Shown piece by piece: positions 11,430 through 22,732 of a stretch of 64,000 nucleotides of DNA. Source of the DNA: Odobenus rosmarus divergens (Eukaryota > Chordata > Mammalia > Carnivora > Odobenidae); the NCBI RefSeq assembly GCF_000321225.1, contig NW_004450583.1, forward strand, positions 226,495 through 290,494. The letters run 5' to 3'. Below the pieces are notes generated by a model that made no database searches, was not told the DNA's origin, and saw only the letters and a list, made by a program, of their open reading frames with translations. The stretch's first letter is position 1, and each line of letters opens with the position of its first letter. The position numbers and the translations under genes were made by a program.

Positions 11430-11640
11430 TTATTTTTAAGAGCTGTATATTATTCCCCTTTATCATACCTTTCAGTTAACATTCCTATACATATCCTTCT
11501 TAGGATAAGTTCATAGAAGTGGAATTGCTAGGTGAAAGGCATGTTTATTTAACATTTCAATAGATATTCCGAAATTGCCGCCCAAAAATACTGTACCAAT
11601 TTACATTCTCAGAGTCTGTACATGAGACATATACATATGA
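11430..11640 (-). mobile_element. Ancient L1 3' fragment, antisense
   Basis: AGAAGTGGAATTGCTAGGTG is the antisense 3' wording of old L1s. Confidence 0.5.
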
Positions 11641-12643
11641 CATACCCATATACAAGAAATATATTTCTTCCAGTATATCACACAAGTCTTTTAATACTCT
11701 CCTAGAGTGCTTTGTAACCCACATATCACATGTTCCCTTCTGGGAAAGCTATGTTTGTTTTCTCTCTCCTACTAGAGTCCCTTGACGGTAGGTTTTTCAT
11801 CAGAACATTTCTGTGTTCCTTAAAGGACCTTACATAAAGTCAGTTTTCAATAAACACTTCTTGTTGAATGTCTTTGCTAAATATATTTTACCCTTGGCTA
11901 GGACATAGATTGTAGCCAAAACTGTCCAAGGATTAGTCATCAGTGATTCATAATTATGCAACCAAGAAGTAAGCCTAAACTTTAGATGTTCCTCAGTGAT
12001 TTGTTTAGTGTCAAAGCTTGCTTTGGTTATTTAACTGTACTGATTTTCTCATTTCAGTGGAACTTCTTGACTTTTATTGCCAATGTGAAATGTACTTTTC
12101 ATGGGGAATAAAATACTTATTGATGTACAATTTAAAAGGAATCACCTGCAGAATGGATTCATAAGATACAGAATTTTTTTTCTCTCACAAAGGAATACAC
12201 AAAATAGAAAATATCTTAGATTCATGTAGATTTGCATAGCTGCCTTTTGAAATATTTTCTTAATGGCCATGATTTTTGTATTTTTCTTATCTATAGGATT
12301 CCTCTTACTTCATTCTCAGAGGGACTTTGGCTTTCATATACTCTCCATTACTCTGGAGACATTCCCAGTCTTACCTGGTCTTAGAGTAATGCTAGCTGCT
12401 GGAACAAACTTCAAAAGTTCAGTTGCTTAATATGGTAGAAGTTTATTTCTCACTCATAAATCGTCCAAAGTGTGTGTTGGGGGTGGGGGGGTCCTTTGGT
12501 TGGCAGGTGGCTTTTCTCCATGTTGTGATTCAAGGATCCAGGCTTCTTCATCTAATACTTTGCCATTCCAGAGTCTTCCAAGCAGAAGGAGGAAAGAGGA
12601 TGAAGGCATACCCACTTCTTTTTTTCATTTAAAAAAATTTTTT

Positions 12644-12838
12644 TAAGATTTTTTTTTAATTTATTTGACAGAGAGAGACACAGCAAGAGAGGGAACACAA
12701 GCAGGGGGAGTGGGAGAGGGAGAAGCAGGCCTCCCACTGAGCAGGGAGCCTGATGAGGGGCTCGATCTCAGGACCCTGGGACCATGACCTGAGCCAAAGG
12801 CAGACGTCTGCTTAACGACTGAGCCACCCAGGCGCCCC
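12644..12838 (-). mobile_element. Can-SINE, - strand, inserted in the tail of another SINE
   Basis: Near-consensus element lying in the T-rich tail region of the element at 12856-13060. Confidence 0.92.
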
Positions 12839-12855
12839 TTATTTTTAAATTATTT

Positions 12856-13060
12856 AAAGATTTATTTATTTATTTGAGAGAGAGAGAGTGTGTGTGCACA
12901 CATGCGTGAATGGGGGGAAGGGCAGAGAGAGAGAATCTCAAGCAGACTCCAAGCTGATGGTGGAGCCTGGTGCGGGGCTTGATCCTATCACCCTGAGATC
13001 AGGACCTGAGATGAGACCAAGAGTTGGATGCTCAACCAACTGAGCCACCTGGGCACCCCC
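12856..13060 (-). mobile_element. Can-SINE, - strand, host of the nested SINE
   Basis: The target duplication AGGCATACCCACTTCTT flanks the whole pair (about 12604-12620 and 13062-13078). Confidence 0.9.
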
Positions 13061-13254
13061 TAGGCATACCCACTTCTTAGCTGCTTCAGCCTAGAAGAGA
13101 TATACATCACTTCCACTCACATTCCATTGTTAAGAACTACTTTTGTCACTGCTTAGATATAAGGAGAGAAATGTAAATTGTGGCTTAGCAGCTAACTTCT
13201 AGCAACAGTTCTACAATATGGAAGGAGGAACATATTTTTTTGTAGATAGCAGAG

Positions 13255-13400
13255 TCTCACAATAACCTATTAGGTAGGCAGAACAGGTTGCAATTTTGTA
13301 GATTAGAAAAGAGGTACTAAAAAGTTGAAATCCCACAGCTAGTTAGTGACAGAAATGCAATTTAGAAGCCAGATCATCACCTATTCAGTTTCTTTCCTTA
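13255..13400 (-). repeat. MIR-like fragment
   Basis: ATCCCACAGCTAGTTAGTGAC and the following text match antisense MIR. Confidence 0.5.
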
Positions 13401-13506
13401 ATATTAAAAAGTAATCCTATCCTGGCTTAAAGTATAACCCTCTTGGTGATTCATTACTTTAAATTGCATACTATGACTTTTTTTTTTAACTCCTCTTTTC
13501 TCTAAG

Positions 13507-13598
13507 GACCTGACAATGTCCCTGTATTGTGGAATTGCTTGCAGGAGAAAATCTTTTTGGTACTTTAGGCTGCTGTCAACTTATGTCACTAAGACCCG
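13507..13598 (+). CDS. NUDT13: NUDT13 first coding exon, residues 1-28
   Basis: The acceptor CTCTAAG is followed by nine 5'UTR bases and the ATG at 13516. The frame opens MSLYCGIACRRK. The exon ends two bases into Arg28 (CG/GTGAGT). Basic and aromatic residues without acids fit a mitochondrial targeting peptide. Confidence 0.92.
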
Positions 13599-13719
13599 GT
13601 GAGTTGTGACCAACCTGAGCTCTGATTATTCTCTCTTTGGCCCATTAAATTATAAAATATAAATATCTTAAAATCCTACATTGAGGATTAAGAATACATG
13701 ATTAAGATTTACATATAAG

Positions 13720-14060
13720 GATAGTCATTGCAAATTATTTATAATTGGAAAAATTCTAAATAAACTAAATTTCCAATATTACCTAAAATATCTGACATAC
13801 TTAAATATTAAGTTCTATTAAGATAAGAACTTTGTCTTTCCCAGTATGGTACCCCTCGTGCATAAAACAATACCCGGCACATAGTAGGCACTGAAGGATT
13901 GTTGAATGGATGAATGAACAAGATTTAATTTAATTAATTTAAAATTAATTTAAATTAATTTAAAATAATTTAAATGATGGTACACCCCTATGATGGAATT
14001 AAAAACTATACTGAATAATAACAGTTCATGAAGTTTCCTGAAAAAAGGTAGAAAATTCTA
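13720..14060 (+). mobile_element. Probable decayed L1 tail with L2/MIR insert
   Basis: TTATTTATAATTGGAAAAATT and CCTATGATGGAATTAAAAAC are L1 3'-like. ACCCGGCACATAGTAGGCAC is L2/MIR-like. AATTTAATT-type low-complexity DNA lies at 13921-13975. Confidence 0.35.
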
Positions 14061-14598
14061 ATTCCCTCACCCCTCACCTCTAAGAAAGAACTAAACTACC
14101 AGTTAAAGGTAGACCAGGAAAAAAAAAAACCTATGCCAGTACGGGATGATGGTAAAGGACTTCTTTGTCACAGCCTGGGCAAATTTGAAATCTGTGAATT
14201 TGAAATCACTAGCCTGTTCTCATAGTTTTGGGGTTTAAATTTGCACCATCTGTGTTATGGTCCCCAAACCCCAACCTAAGAAAAGAATGTAAGTAGTAGT
14301 CGTAGACTTATAAGACCCCTGGGCACCTTGCAGAAGCAAGGTAAGACTCCTCTGAAGAGATACACTCATAACCAGGGCTTCCTAAACGAAAAGCTCTGCC
14401 AAACAGGAGTGCCCGGTCCAGAATTTAAAGGCACGTAAGCATACAGTATTACACGAACAAGAGTGAGAAAAGAAAATTGCAGTACTTAAATTATTGTAGG
14501 TTATTTGCAGCGCTCAGGCTGAGGCTCTGAGAACAATAACAGAATTATTGAACAGTTATTGAATGGTCTAAAAATGACTATGTTAAAGTGATTTAAAA

Positions 14599-14795
14599 TT
14601 TTTTTTTTTATTCATGTGACAGAGATTGAGAGAGAGAGAGAGAGGGAATATGAGCAGGGGAGAGAGGCGGAAGGAGAGGGAGAAGCAGACTCCTCGCTGA
14701 GCCAGGAGCCTGATGTGGGGCTCGATTCCAGGATCCTGAGATCATGCCCTGAGCTGAAGGCAGACGCTTAACCATCTGAGTCACCCAGGCGCCCC
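14599..14795 (-). mobile_element. Can-SINE, - strand, NUDT13 intron
   Basis: Target duplication TGTTAAAGTGATTTAAAA (14581-14598) and TGTTAAAGTGATTTTAAAA (from 14796). Confidence 0.93.
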
Positions 14796-15079
14796 TGTTA
14801 AAGTGATTTTAAAATGAGTAAAAAGTCATGAGAGAATGAAATTCTATCAATAAAGAACATGGCATGAAAAGAATGGTAAGAAAAAAAGGCTACAACTTAA
14901 TAGGTATGACTCTGAATATACCTATGTACAGATACCAATAAATAGTTTGAAGAATTCCCAGGTGTAAACAGTGATAAATCTCTGATGGTGAGATTCTTGA
15001 TTTCCCTTTTTTGAACAAATTGCTAACTGTATTTTCTGACTTTTATGGGATGACTTTGTATTTTTATAAATAGGAAAAT

Positions 15080-16230
15080 AAGTTTGTGTCTGATAATCTT
15101 AGTGTTGTTTCCATGCTATTATAACTAAAGGGGGAAAATTAGTTTTTCAAATTAGTGTTCCTGATCGAGAAGGAATATGTAAGGAACTTTTTGGCTCTCA
15201 GTTCCAGTTCCAGTGAGGCCCCAGATTTAAGACTTGGGTGTTTATGTAGGTGTTTTGCTTTTTAGGGTCATTAGGGCAAAGCACAGGTTGTACCTCTCTT
15301 ACTGTTCTTTTAGGAAGGCAGAGGTGTTTGTTCTATTGTTTATATTTGGTAACTTCTGAGTGGCACATGTCTCTCCTTTGACATGCATTAAGTCTTTGCC
15401 CCAGGAAGTGAGTCACTTATAATAAGTTTAAAAATACCGCTGAGTATTAAAATCTCAGGTTTCTTTGGTCTTGTGTTTATGAAGAGCTCATTGTAACCCC
15501 TTTTATCATATAGTCAAAAATAGGTTCCTAAAGATGACACTGGGGCACATTTATCATTTTGCTTTGTAGTTTTATGTTGAACTAACTTTGTTAGTGTTAC
15601 AAAAGCTCCCAGATCCTACAGGAAATATCCATAAACTGTGTTGCCTACCTCATGACAAAATCTGCCATAAATCTGAGTCTGTTTGGGGCTTTTAATAGGC
15701 AAAAATGGTTATCCCGAAGGCTTCAGAAGGAGAATCTACATTCAGTATCCCCTGAATCATGTGGACCCTGACCTGATTTCCAAGGCTCTTGAAGGGATAA
15801 ACTTAGGTAATCTTTAATGAAGGTGCTTGAAAAGCCTAGATCTGGATCCAGTACTATTTCTTCTAGAGAAACTAATGATAGGATGTTGTCTTTTCCCACA
15901 TTTGTATTTTGGCTATTGAAGATATTACACTTATTAAATAAGCCTAGGTCAAGTATAGGTTTCACTTTCCCATCAGTGGTCTCTGGTAGAGATAAGGAGC
16001 TAATGGTGTCCACGTGGAGGACTAGGTGTTGGAAGCACGAATGCATTGAAGATAACAGCTCTTTATCATCCCTAGATTGAAGGAGAGTTAAGGTGTGGTG
16101 TTGGCTCTCTGTCTATAAGAATGAAGTCTGCTCCCATCCCTAGGTATTCTGTGGTTGATGTTTCCTCACGGTACTTGTTTTCCTTTCACTCCACTGCATG
16201 TAAATTCTTGCCTCACAGCGTAATATTGGC
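15080..16230. other. Intronic, nothing firmly recognised
   Basis: Unique-looking. Two overlapping antiparallel ORFs of about 87 and 107 codons occur at 15723-16080, but neither has splice signals or a family I recognise. Confidence 0.5.
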
Positions 16231-16237
16231 AAAGTAC

Positions 16238-16450
16238 CTTGAGGTTCAATTCAGTAAATATTTATTACCCTTGAAGTTCAATTCAATAAATATTTATTGA
16301 ATCGAGCCATTCAATATGCTAATTACTGGAGATACAGAACTAAGGCTGACCCTGCCCTTAAGGAGATCCTAGTCTTTCAGGGGAAAGAGCAGTTTAGGAT
16401 ATAAATAAAAGGAAATAACTGTGATAGGAGAGGGATGCAAGGACCAAATT
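16238..16450. repeat. L2-like remnant with 32-bp tandem repeat
   Basis: TTCAATTCAGTAAATATTTATT is repeated 32 bases later as TTCAATTCAATAAATATTTATT. It is followed by CTAATTACTGGAGATACAG, which is L2-like. Confidence 0.5.
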
Positions 16451-16516
16451 CTGAAAGATGAATGCTGTACAAGTAACTAAGTGTGGTTTTAATAATGCTT
16501 TATTTTCAAAATACAG

Positions 16517-16656
16517 GTATTTATTTGAACTGAAGGAAGATGATGATGCATGTAAAAAAGCCCAGCAGACAGGAGCATTTTATCTCTTTCACAGCCTGGC
16601 TCCTTTGCTTCAGAAATCGGGACACCAATACCAGGCCCCCAGGCATAGCCTACTAG
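16517..16656 (+). CDS. NUDT13: NUDT13 coding exon, residues 28-75
   Basis: It has an ATACAG acceptor and a G/GTAAGC donor, and is 140 nt long. It encodes RYLFELKEDDDACKK and the APRHSLL segment of the N-terminal NUDIX-like domain. Phase matches both neighbours. Confidence 0.93.
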
Positions 16657-16854
16657 GTAAGCCCAAAGAGGACCAGCAGTACTGTAGACCAGCCTGTGGC
16701 CATGAATGAATTTCATCCACATCAAATCCCTGAGAAGGATCCTTCAATTTTAGAGTCCAGGTTTTTCAAACTATTTCTACCAATTATTTAGTGTATAAAC
16801 CTGAGTTGCCCAAATATTATTTAGTAATGGTATGAACCACTATTGCCTTAAACT

Positions 16855-17040
16855 AGGGGTCAGTGAAACTGCTGTCCAAATTGGAACCCACTGCTTGTTC
16901 TGTAAATACTGAACACAGCCACGCTCATTCATTTACATATTGTCTATGGCTGTTTTCGCACTACAGTGGCAGAGCAGAGTGGTTGTGACAGAGAGCCACA
17001 TGGCTCACAAAGCCTAAAATATTTTGCCAAACCCTGCTTA
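16855..17040 (-). mobile_element. hAT-type MITE
   Basis: TATTGTCTATGGCTGTTTTC and CACAAAGCCTAAAATATTT are the reverse of the text in the element at 60437-60630, so both belong to the same nonautonomous family. Confidence 0.65.
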
Positions 17041-17659
17041 AACCAGTGATTTCCAGCCTCTGTGGAATTGTGTACTTTTCCACTATTGAGATTTGCATCA
17101 TGACTTCATTTCTTCTAGAAGGGTCAAAAATTAAATGTGAATTAAAATTAATATTTTAAGAACTCTTTAAGGGTATGCAAATAGAGATATCTAAGCATTC
17201 AAGGTACTTTCAGTTTTATATGATGTCACTATACACTGACTTACTTCTAAATACAAAGCCAGTGAATTTCCTCCACGGGTCAGATGTTGAGTACTTGGAT
17301 AGGTAGTTTCTAGCAGTGCAAAAGAATATCAGGATGCCATCAGAAGGCAATGTTATGTTGTATTATGAACAAATAAATATGTCCTTCATGCACAGGAGGA
17401 CAGATTTTCTCCCTATTCAGCACTTGTCTTATACAGACTGGGATCTTGGATGAATAGTCCACCCTAGACCAGATACCTAGCACAATCTGGAGACTACATT
17501 GTATGTAACTGATTTGGTCTCTAGCATTTTAAGCATTCACTTTTTTTTTTTTCAGCACCGTAATACATTAACTATCATGTATCTTTTGAACTAGGGGATA
17601 TTCTCCTTTCATGATACAATCACAGAATACAGTGGTACACAGCAAGAATTCCTTCTTTA

Positions 17660-17775
17660 GTCTAAACACTTCAGATTGCTGATGGGAAGATGGAGGCCTA
17701 GAGAGGCTAAGTGATTAGACCAAGATTACATAGCTAATTAGCTGCAGGGCAGTGGCTAGAAGCAGGTATACCTAT
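17660..17775 (-). repeat. MIR-like fragment
   Basis: GGCCTAGAGAGGCTAAGTGA, then TTACATAGCTAATTAG, is antisense MIR, just upstream of the NUDT13 exon at 17860. Confidence 0.5.
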
Positions 17776-17859
17776 TTCAAGCTGAAGTAGATGATTTCCT
17801 AGGTTAATATGGCTCTGGTGATTTAATGAAAAACCTTTTCTTCCTTTTCTGTTTCTTAG

Positions 17860-17994
17860 AGTTGGAAAGTCTCCTGGCAAAGTTTGGACAGGACATACAA
17901 AGAATAGAAGACTCTGTGCTGATTGGATGCTCTGAACAGCATGAAGCATGGTTTGCTCTGGATCTAGGTCTAAATAGCTCCTCTTCCATAAATG
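17860..17994 (+). CDS. NUDT13: NUDT13 coding exon, residues 75-120
   Basis: It has a TTCTTAG acceptor and a G/GTATAG donor, and is 135 nt long. It encodes the segment containing KFGQDIQRIEDSVLIGC and AWFALDLGL, a conserved part of the N-terminal domain. Confidence 0.92.
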
Positions 17995-18524
17995 GTATAG
18001 AACATTATTTCTAATGGATACTTCCCAGTGGTGCTCAGACTTAGGGATCTCATGTAATAGTAAAATTTCAAAAAAAAATTTGTGAATACCAAAGGTTATC
18101 AACCTTTTTTTTTTTTTTTTAAGTTAGGACTAAAAAAATACTACCCATCTACTGTCATCATCATTTAAAAGATAAAGAATATTTTAATACTTTCTAAGCT
18201 TGGTGGTAGATACACAGATGTTTTATTCTCTGTACCTTAATACATTTTATATTTCTTAAATGTTTTAAAATTCATGACATCATTCTTATCTCAGGTGACT
18301 AAACATGTTACCATGCTCAGGGGCCTCAGACCCGTATTTGGGAACCAGTTTGGTATAAGATTCATGGTTCCTACTAGACTTTCCTTCTCTCCTTCCAGGT
18401 CTGGTTGTAAATATAATGATGCTGGAATGCAGTGCAGATAGGAGCTTAGAGGTGCCATTTTACCTCTCTTCCAGGGAGAGTGTGTGGTTAGTACAAATAT
18501 TCTTATTACTCTGAAGAGGATCTT

Positions 18525-18720
18525 GAAAAATACTATGCTCTGATGTTTCGCAAATTTGCCAGAATATAAGAAATCACCCAGTGCTTGTTTAAAAATAAAG
18601 ATTTCGGGGCCTTACTCACCTGCTGTTCAGAATTTCCAGGTAGGGGCTTGAGAACCGGTATATTTTTTATTTTCCCTAATAAAGTATTATCAGGCGAGTT
18701 TGGGAAACACTGCTTTAACA
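18525..18720 (+). mobile_element. hAT-type (MER5-like) MITE
   Basis: AAGAAATCACCCAGTGCTTG, GGGGCCTTACTCACC and GTTTGGGAAACACTGC resemble MER5-type elements. Confidence 0.5.
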
Positions 18721-18792
18721 GGCATACTTGAGAGGGGCCCCAAGGCAAAGTTTGGTGTTTGTTTCATTTTATCCTCTGTTCTCATTTGCTAG

Positions 18793-18899
18793 CTTCCTTA
18801 CAGAAACCAGAAATGGAGACAGAGCTCAAGGGCTCTTTCACTGAGCTGAGGAAGGCTCTCTTTCAGCTGAATACAAAGGATGCCTCCTTGCTGACCACG
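18793..18899 (+). CDS. NUDT13: NUDT13 coding exon, residues 120-155
   Basis: It has a TTGCTAG acceptor and an ACG/GTAGAT donor, and is 107 nt long. It encodes SLQKPEMETELKGSF and ELRKALFQLN, and ends on a codon boundary. Confidence 0.92.
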
Positions 18900-19652
18900 G
18901 TAGATTCTGACTTCTTAGTTCTGTAGGAAATTTAGTAAAGCAATGTTTATGGGTGAATACATGCATGCATGCACAAGGCTAGAATGACATTTGGTTTCTT
19001 CTTGAATAGATCACAGTCCTTCCTACAAACCTTGGCAGAAGGACAAGGTGCTGTAGGGAGATTGCTTATTCTTCCTTCTTTTGCCCTTATTTTTGGCAGG
19101 ACCATTTTCTCCTAAAGAAATGCAGATCTCTCGGCCTCATGATATTTTCAGTGACCCATAGCATAACATACATCATTATGTTAGTCCTATGAAAAATTAC
19201 TTTGTATTGCTTTAATGACTTCTCACAGCTTTAGACTTCACTTGTTAAAGTGCTTTTGGTTGTTCATTTTACTTAAAAAGACATCTCTAAACATTTTTAT
19301 TTGCAAAAAAATTCCACCTTTATTGGGGAGGAATACCTGTTGGGGTGTTACACTACATTGGAAATATCTTATTTTTAAGTTGGGTCCTAAGTACATGGGC
19401 CATTCATTATAATAGTTTATATATGTATTTTAAATAAATGATACTTTCTCTTATTCATATTTCAGATACCAGAGGAGTATTTCCAGATAGTTTCCTTATT
19501 TTAAAGTTCAAACAGTTAATAACCATTTAAAGTAGGTGAGCTGGAAAGGGATTGGCATTTCCCTTTGAATTGCTCTAAATACTAGGCCAGCACTATTATA
19601 GATGAGCTTCACATTCTCTCCAAATGAAATCAGCCTATCTTTGTATTCCTAG

Positions 19653-19778
19653 GCTCAGGCTCTTCTCCGTTGGCATGATGCTCATCAGTTCTGTAGCAGA
19701 AGCGGGCAGCCCACCAAGAAGAATATGGCTGGCAGCAAGCGTGTGTGCCCTTCCAATAAGATTATCTATTATCCACAG
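19653..19778 (+). CDS. NUDT13: NUDT13 coding exon, residues 156-197
   Basis: It is 126 nt (42 codons), with a TTCCTAG acceptor and a CAG/GTAAGC donor. It encodes AQALLRWHDAHQFC and GSKRVCPSNKIIYYPQ. This is the position of the zinc ribbon in NUDT12/NudC-type enzymes, but only one Cys is visible in each half (FCSRSG, RVCPSN), so a metal site is doubtful. Confidence 0.94.
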
Positions 19779-19808
19779 GTAAGCACTACTTTAAAAGGAC
19801 AGTAATCT

Positions 19809-19987
19809 GGGCGCCTGGGTGGCTCAGTTGGTTAAGCGACTGCCTTCGGCTCAGGTCATGATCCTGGAGTCCCAGGATCGAGTCCTGCATCGGGCTTCCT
19901 GCTCGGCGAGGAGCCTGCTTCTCCCTCTGACCCTCTCCCCTCTCATGTACTCTCTCTCTCTCAAATAAATAAATCTTTAAAAAAAAT
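19809..19987 (+). mobile_element. Can-SINE, + strand, NUDT13 intron
   Basis: Starts 31 bases after the exon 19653-19778 donor. Target duplication AAAAGGACAGTAATCT (19793-19808) and AAAAGGACAGTAATCC (from 19988). GGAGTCCCAGGATCGAGTCC subfamily. Confidence 0.94.
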
Positions 19988-20135
19988 AAAAGGACAGTAA
20001 TCCAAGAAGACTGTGCTTAGCCTGTCCTGGGGATAGAAGCCTATACAGTTAAAAGGCTTTCCTTAGTTACCCATTCCTTCATCCATTAACAGGCCCCAAA
20101 CCCTAATGTCTAAGTCTTCCATCCCCTTTTCCTAG

Positions 20136-20247
20136 ATGGCTCCTGTGGTGATCACTCTGGTGTCAGATGGGACTCGATGCCTGCTTGTCCGCCAGAGTTC
20201 CTTTCCCAAGGGAATGTATTCTGCCTTGGCAGGTTTTTGTGATATAG
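20136..20247 (+). CDS. NUDT13: NUDT13 coding exon, residues 198-235 (start of Nudix box)
   Basis: It is 112 nt, with a TTCCTAG acceptor and a G/GTAAGA donor. It encodes MAPVVITLVSDGTRCLL and FPKGMYSALAGFCDIG, including the first glycine of the Nudix box (Gly230). An intron splits the box after the first base of Gly235. Confidence 0.95.
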
Positions 20248-20394
20248 GTAAGAAGTTTAGGGCATGTACAGATGACTGAAGGACACAAAAGTTTAACAAT
20301 AGTAGGTATTTGTCTTGTTGCTTTTGTGCTTGGAGTCTCAAGCACACTGTTCCCTGTCAAGTCAGGAAAACTGCCTTCTGGCATTATAATTTTC

Positions 20395-20650
20395 CAATAT
20401 TAGGCAAGTTTTCAAACATACGGCATACCTGAAAGAATTATACAGTTAATACTCACCCATACACTTACCACCTAGATCCTACAATTGTTTTCTTCATTTC
20501 CTTTATCACATATCTACCCATTCTATCCATCCACCAATCCATTTTATTCTTTGATACATAGTTTGCAGACATTAGTACACTTCTCCCTAAATATTTCAGC
20601 GTGCATTGTATTAATTAGAATTTAATAGATAGTTACAGGTTGTTTTTTTC
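20395..20650 (-). mobile_element. Ancient L1 3' fragment, antisense
   Basis: Reads like the antisense 3'UTR of old L1s (ACCACCTAGATCCTACAATT). Lies between two Nudix-box exons. Confidence 0.4.
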
Positions 20651-20956
20651 TCAGTCTATTGGGGTAAAATTTGCAAAAGGTCAAACATGGCATTAGAATT
20701 TCATTAAAGCTGAGGTCAGCAGTAGCCTGTCACTCTTATTTTGCATTCTCACTAACTAATTAACTAGTATAAGTATTGTAATTCGGCACCCAACTCCAGA
20801 CTTGAGTCCTGTTGCTGTAGAGACTCAGGGACTTAGGGCTCTCCCAAGAATACTTAATTGAAACTTTGGAGCCAGTTTTGGGCTCCTTTCACAAATGGGC
20901 ATCTGTATCACCCTTCCTGCTGCAAGGCTGTCCTGAATTAATCTGAGTGCTTATAG

Positions 20957-21111
20957 GTGAAAGTCTGGAAGAGGCTGTCCGGAGAGAAGTTGCAGAAGAG
21001 GTGGGATTGGAGGTGGAAAGACTGCAGTACTCCGCATCCCAGCACTGGCCCTTTCCTAATAGCTCACTCATGATTGCTTGTCATGCAACTGTGCATCCAG
21101 GGCAGACAGAG
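20957..21111 (+). CDS. NUDT13: NUDT13 coding exon, residues 235-286 (catalytic core)
   Basis: It is 155 nt, with a TTATAG acceptor and a GAG/GTAAGT donor. It carries GESLEEAVRREVAEEVGL. The REVAEEVGL glutamates (Glu245, Glu248, Glu249) are the expected metal ligands and catalytic residues. SQHWPFPNS follows. Confidence 0.96.
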
Positions 21112-22037
21112 GTAAGTTCTGATGCTTCCTTAGGGTATGTATTTCCTTTGCTTCACCCACAATGGTCAGTAGGCACCTTTCTAGTCCAGCATTGTCTATG
21201 TTATACAAAGATGTGTAACGTAGGATTTGTTCCCTTAAGGAATTTGCAATCTTATAAAGGAAGCAATCTCCATGAAAATTCAGAGCACCCGCACAATTAC
21301 CATTCTTCTTTGTATATATCTCAGTCATGTGACAATTTATTTTTCAGCAGGACTTAACTGAACATCTTATACAGAGTAGGCACACAATAAATATATCAAA
21401 TTAAAGGACTGATTTCAGGGTTGGTCTTATTTAAGGCTGTTAGGATGTTGGGGACCAATTATATAAAATCATAGGAACTTCTGGTTGAAAGGGATTTAGA
21501 TGTTGTCTTATCCAGCCTCATCTTGCTCTTCTGCAGCATCCTGATAGATGGCATTGTGGTCCCTACCTGCCAAAGTCTATTGTGTTTTGGTTTGCATAGA
21601 ATTAATAATATCTCATCTATCTCAGCTTCCTGTGGATACAATGTGCATTGCAAAGAAGATACTATGCCTTTGATAATCATTAATAATCCCTTATCCCTTA
21701 GAGAAGAGTAATTTTATGTTCTTTTTAAATTGAAAGTTAATCAAGAATTATTTATATATTACACCTCACTGTTAACCACTCTTTAGTATTTCAGTATTTG
21801 TGCTTCCAAGATTTTTAAAAGGCACTTTTTTCTTTTACACTGTTTAAAAAAATATATTTAACTCTCACCTTTTAATTATGCCTCTTTTGCTTCTGCACAG
21901 TATCTAAAACTGATTATCTCCCAGCCTGTAGATCCCAGGTACTGCTCAGTTCTGGGAACATTTTCTCACCTTTGGCCAGAGTATTCTAAATTTTGTAGCT
22001 CCTAACCTTACATTCTGTTTTTCTTTATGTCTTTTAG
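21112..22037 (+). other. NUDT13: Last NUDT13 intron
   Basis: No SINE. A possible L2-like fragment (AGAGTAGGCACACAATAAAT) lies near 21375; otherwise nothing recognised. Confidence 0.5.
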
Positions 22038-22232
22038 ATCCAGGTGAACTTGAAAGAACTAGAGGCAGCTGGCTGGTTCAGTCATGATGAGGTAGCCACA
22101 GCCCTGAGGAAAAACAATCCATATACTCAGCAACAGTATGGGACATTCTGGTTGCCCCCTAAGTTAGCCATTGCCCACCAACTGATTAAGGAGTGGGTGG
22201 AAAAGCCGTCCTGCTCTACCCTGCCTGCTTAG
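22038..22232 (+). CDS. NUDT13: NUDT13 last coding exon, residues 287-350 and stop
   Basis: It has a CTTTTAG acceptor and is 195 nt including the TAG at 22230-22232. It encodes IQVNLKELEAAGWFSHDEV, then QQYGTFWLPPKLAIAHQLI and the C-terminus. By memory, human reads GTFPFWLPP here, so this species may lack two residues. Confidence 0.95.
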   Translation: MQVNLKELEAAGWFSHDEVATALRKNNPYTQQQYGTFWLPPKLAIAHQLIKEWVEKPSCSTLPA

Positions 22233-22726
22233 CTCAGATTGAGCCACCCAGATCCCTTCTCGGTATCCTGGAGGGGCATAAAAGAGATTACTTGGTAAAA
22301 GGGAGGTGACCAAAGGCCATCTCCAACTTCATACTAAGGCAGAGCGGGAGGTGACCCTACAGCAGGATACCTCTAATAGCAGTGTTAAGGAAGTTCCTAT
22401 TCATAGGCAATCAAAATGCCAAACAGATAATGACGATTGTCAAAATCAGAGGGAAGTTTGAAGCATTAGTTTGGATATAGGCCCCCATGCACCCATTTTC
22501 ACTGAGGTCTTGGAAGCAAACATCTTTTGGCATGTATCTCATTAATGCTGGGTTTACACTAACTGCAAAAATGTGCCTGATATAATTTTAATTTTATCTT
22601 AGTATTGAAGATACATAGCAAATCTCAACCCACTACTGAGTTACCATTCATCCTAATAGAATTAAGAAAAATGGCACAATATAACATTAAAAAATTCGTG
22701 TACAGGTATTTTGTACATGGTATTTA

Positions 22727-22732
22727 AATAAA
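22727..22732 (+). terminator. Candidate proximal polyadenylation signal, NUDT13
   Basis: AATAAA about 495 bases after the stop codon, followed by a T-rich stretch. Confidence 0.45.

Larger units (their letters stand above)
7765..13506 (+). other. NUDT13: NUDT13 intron 1 (inferred)
   Basis: Runs from the inferred exon 1 donor to the first coding exon. Apart from the repeats listed, 7765-8500, 8720-9690, 10020-10680 and 11640-12600 show no recognised element. Confidence 0.55.

Noticed and set aside
21112..21357. Continuation of the NUDT13 reading frame past the exon donor at 21111
   Set aside because: The frame simply reads into the intron. The GAG/GTAAGT donor and the next exon at 22038 restore the conserved protein.
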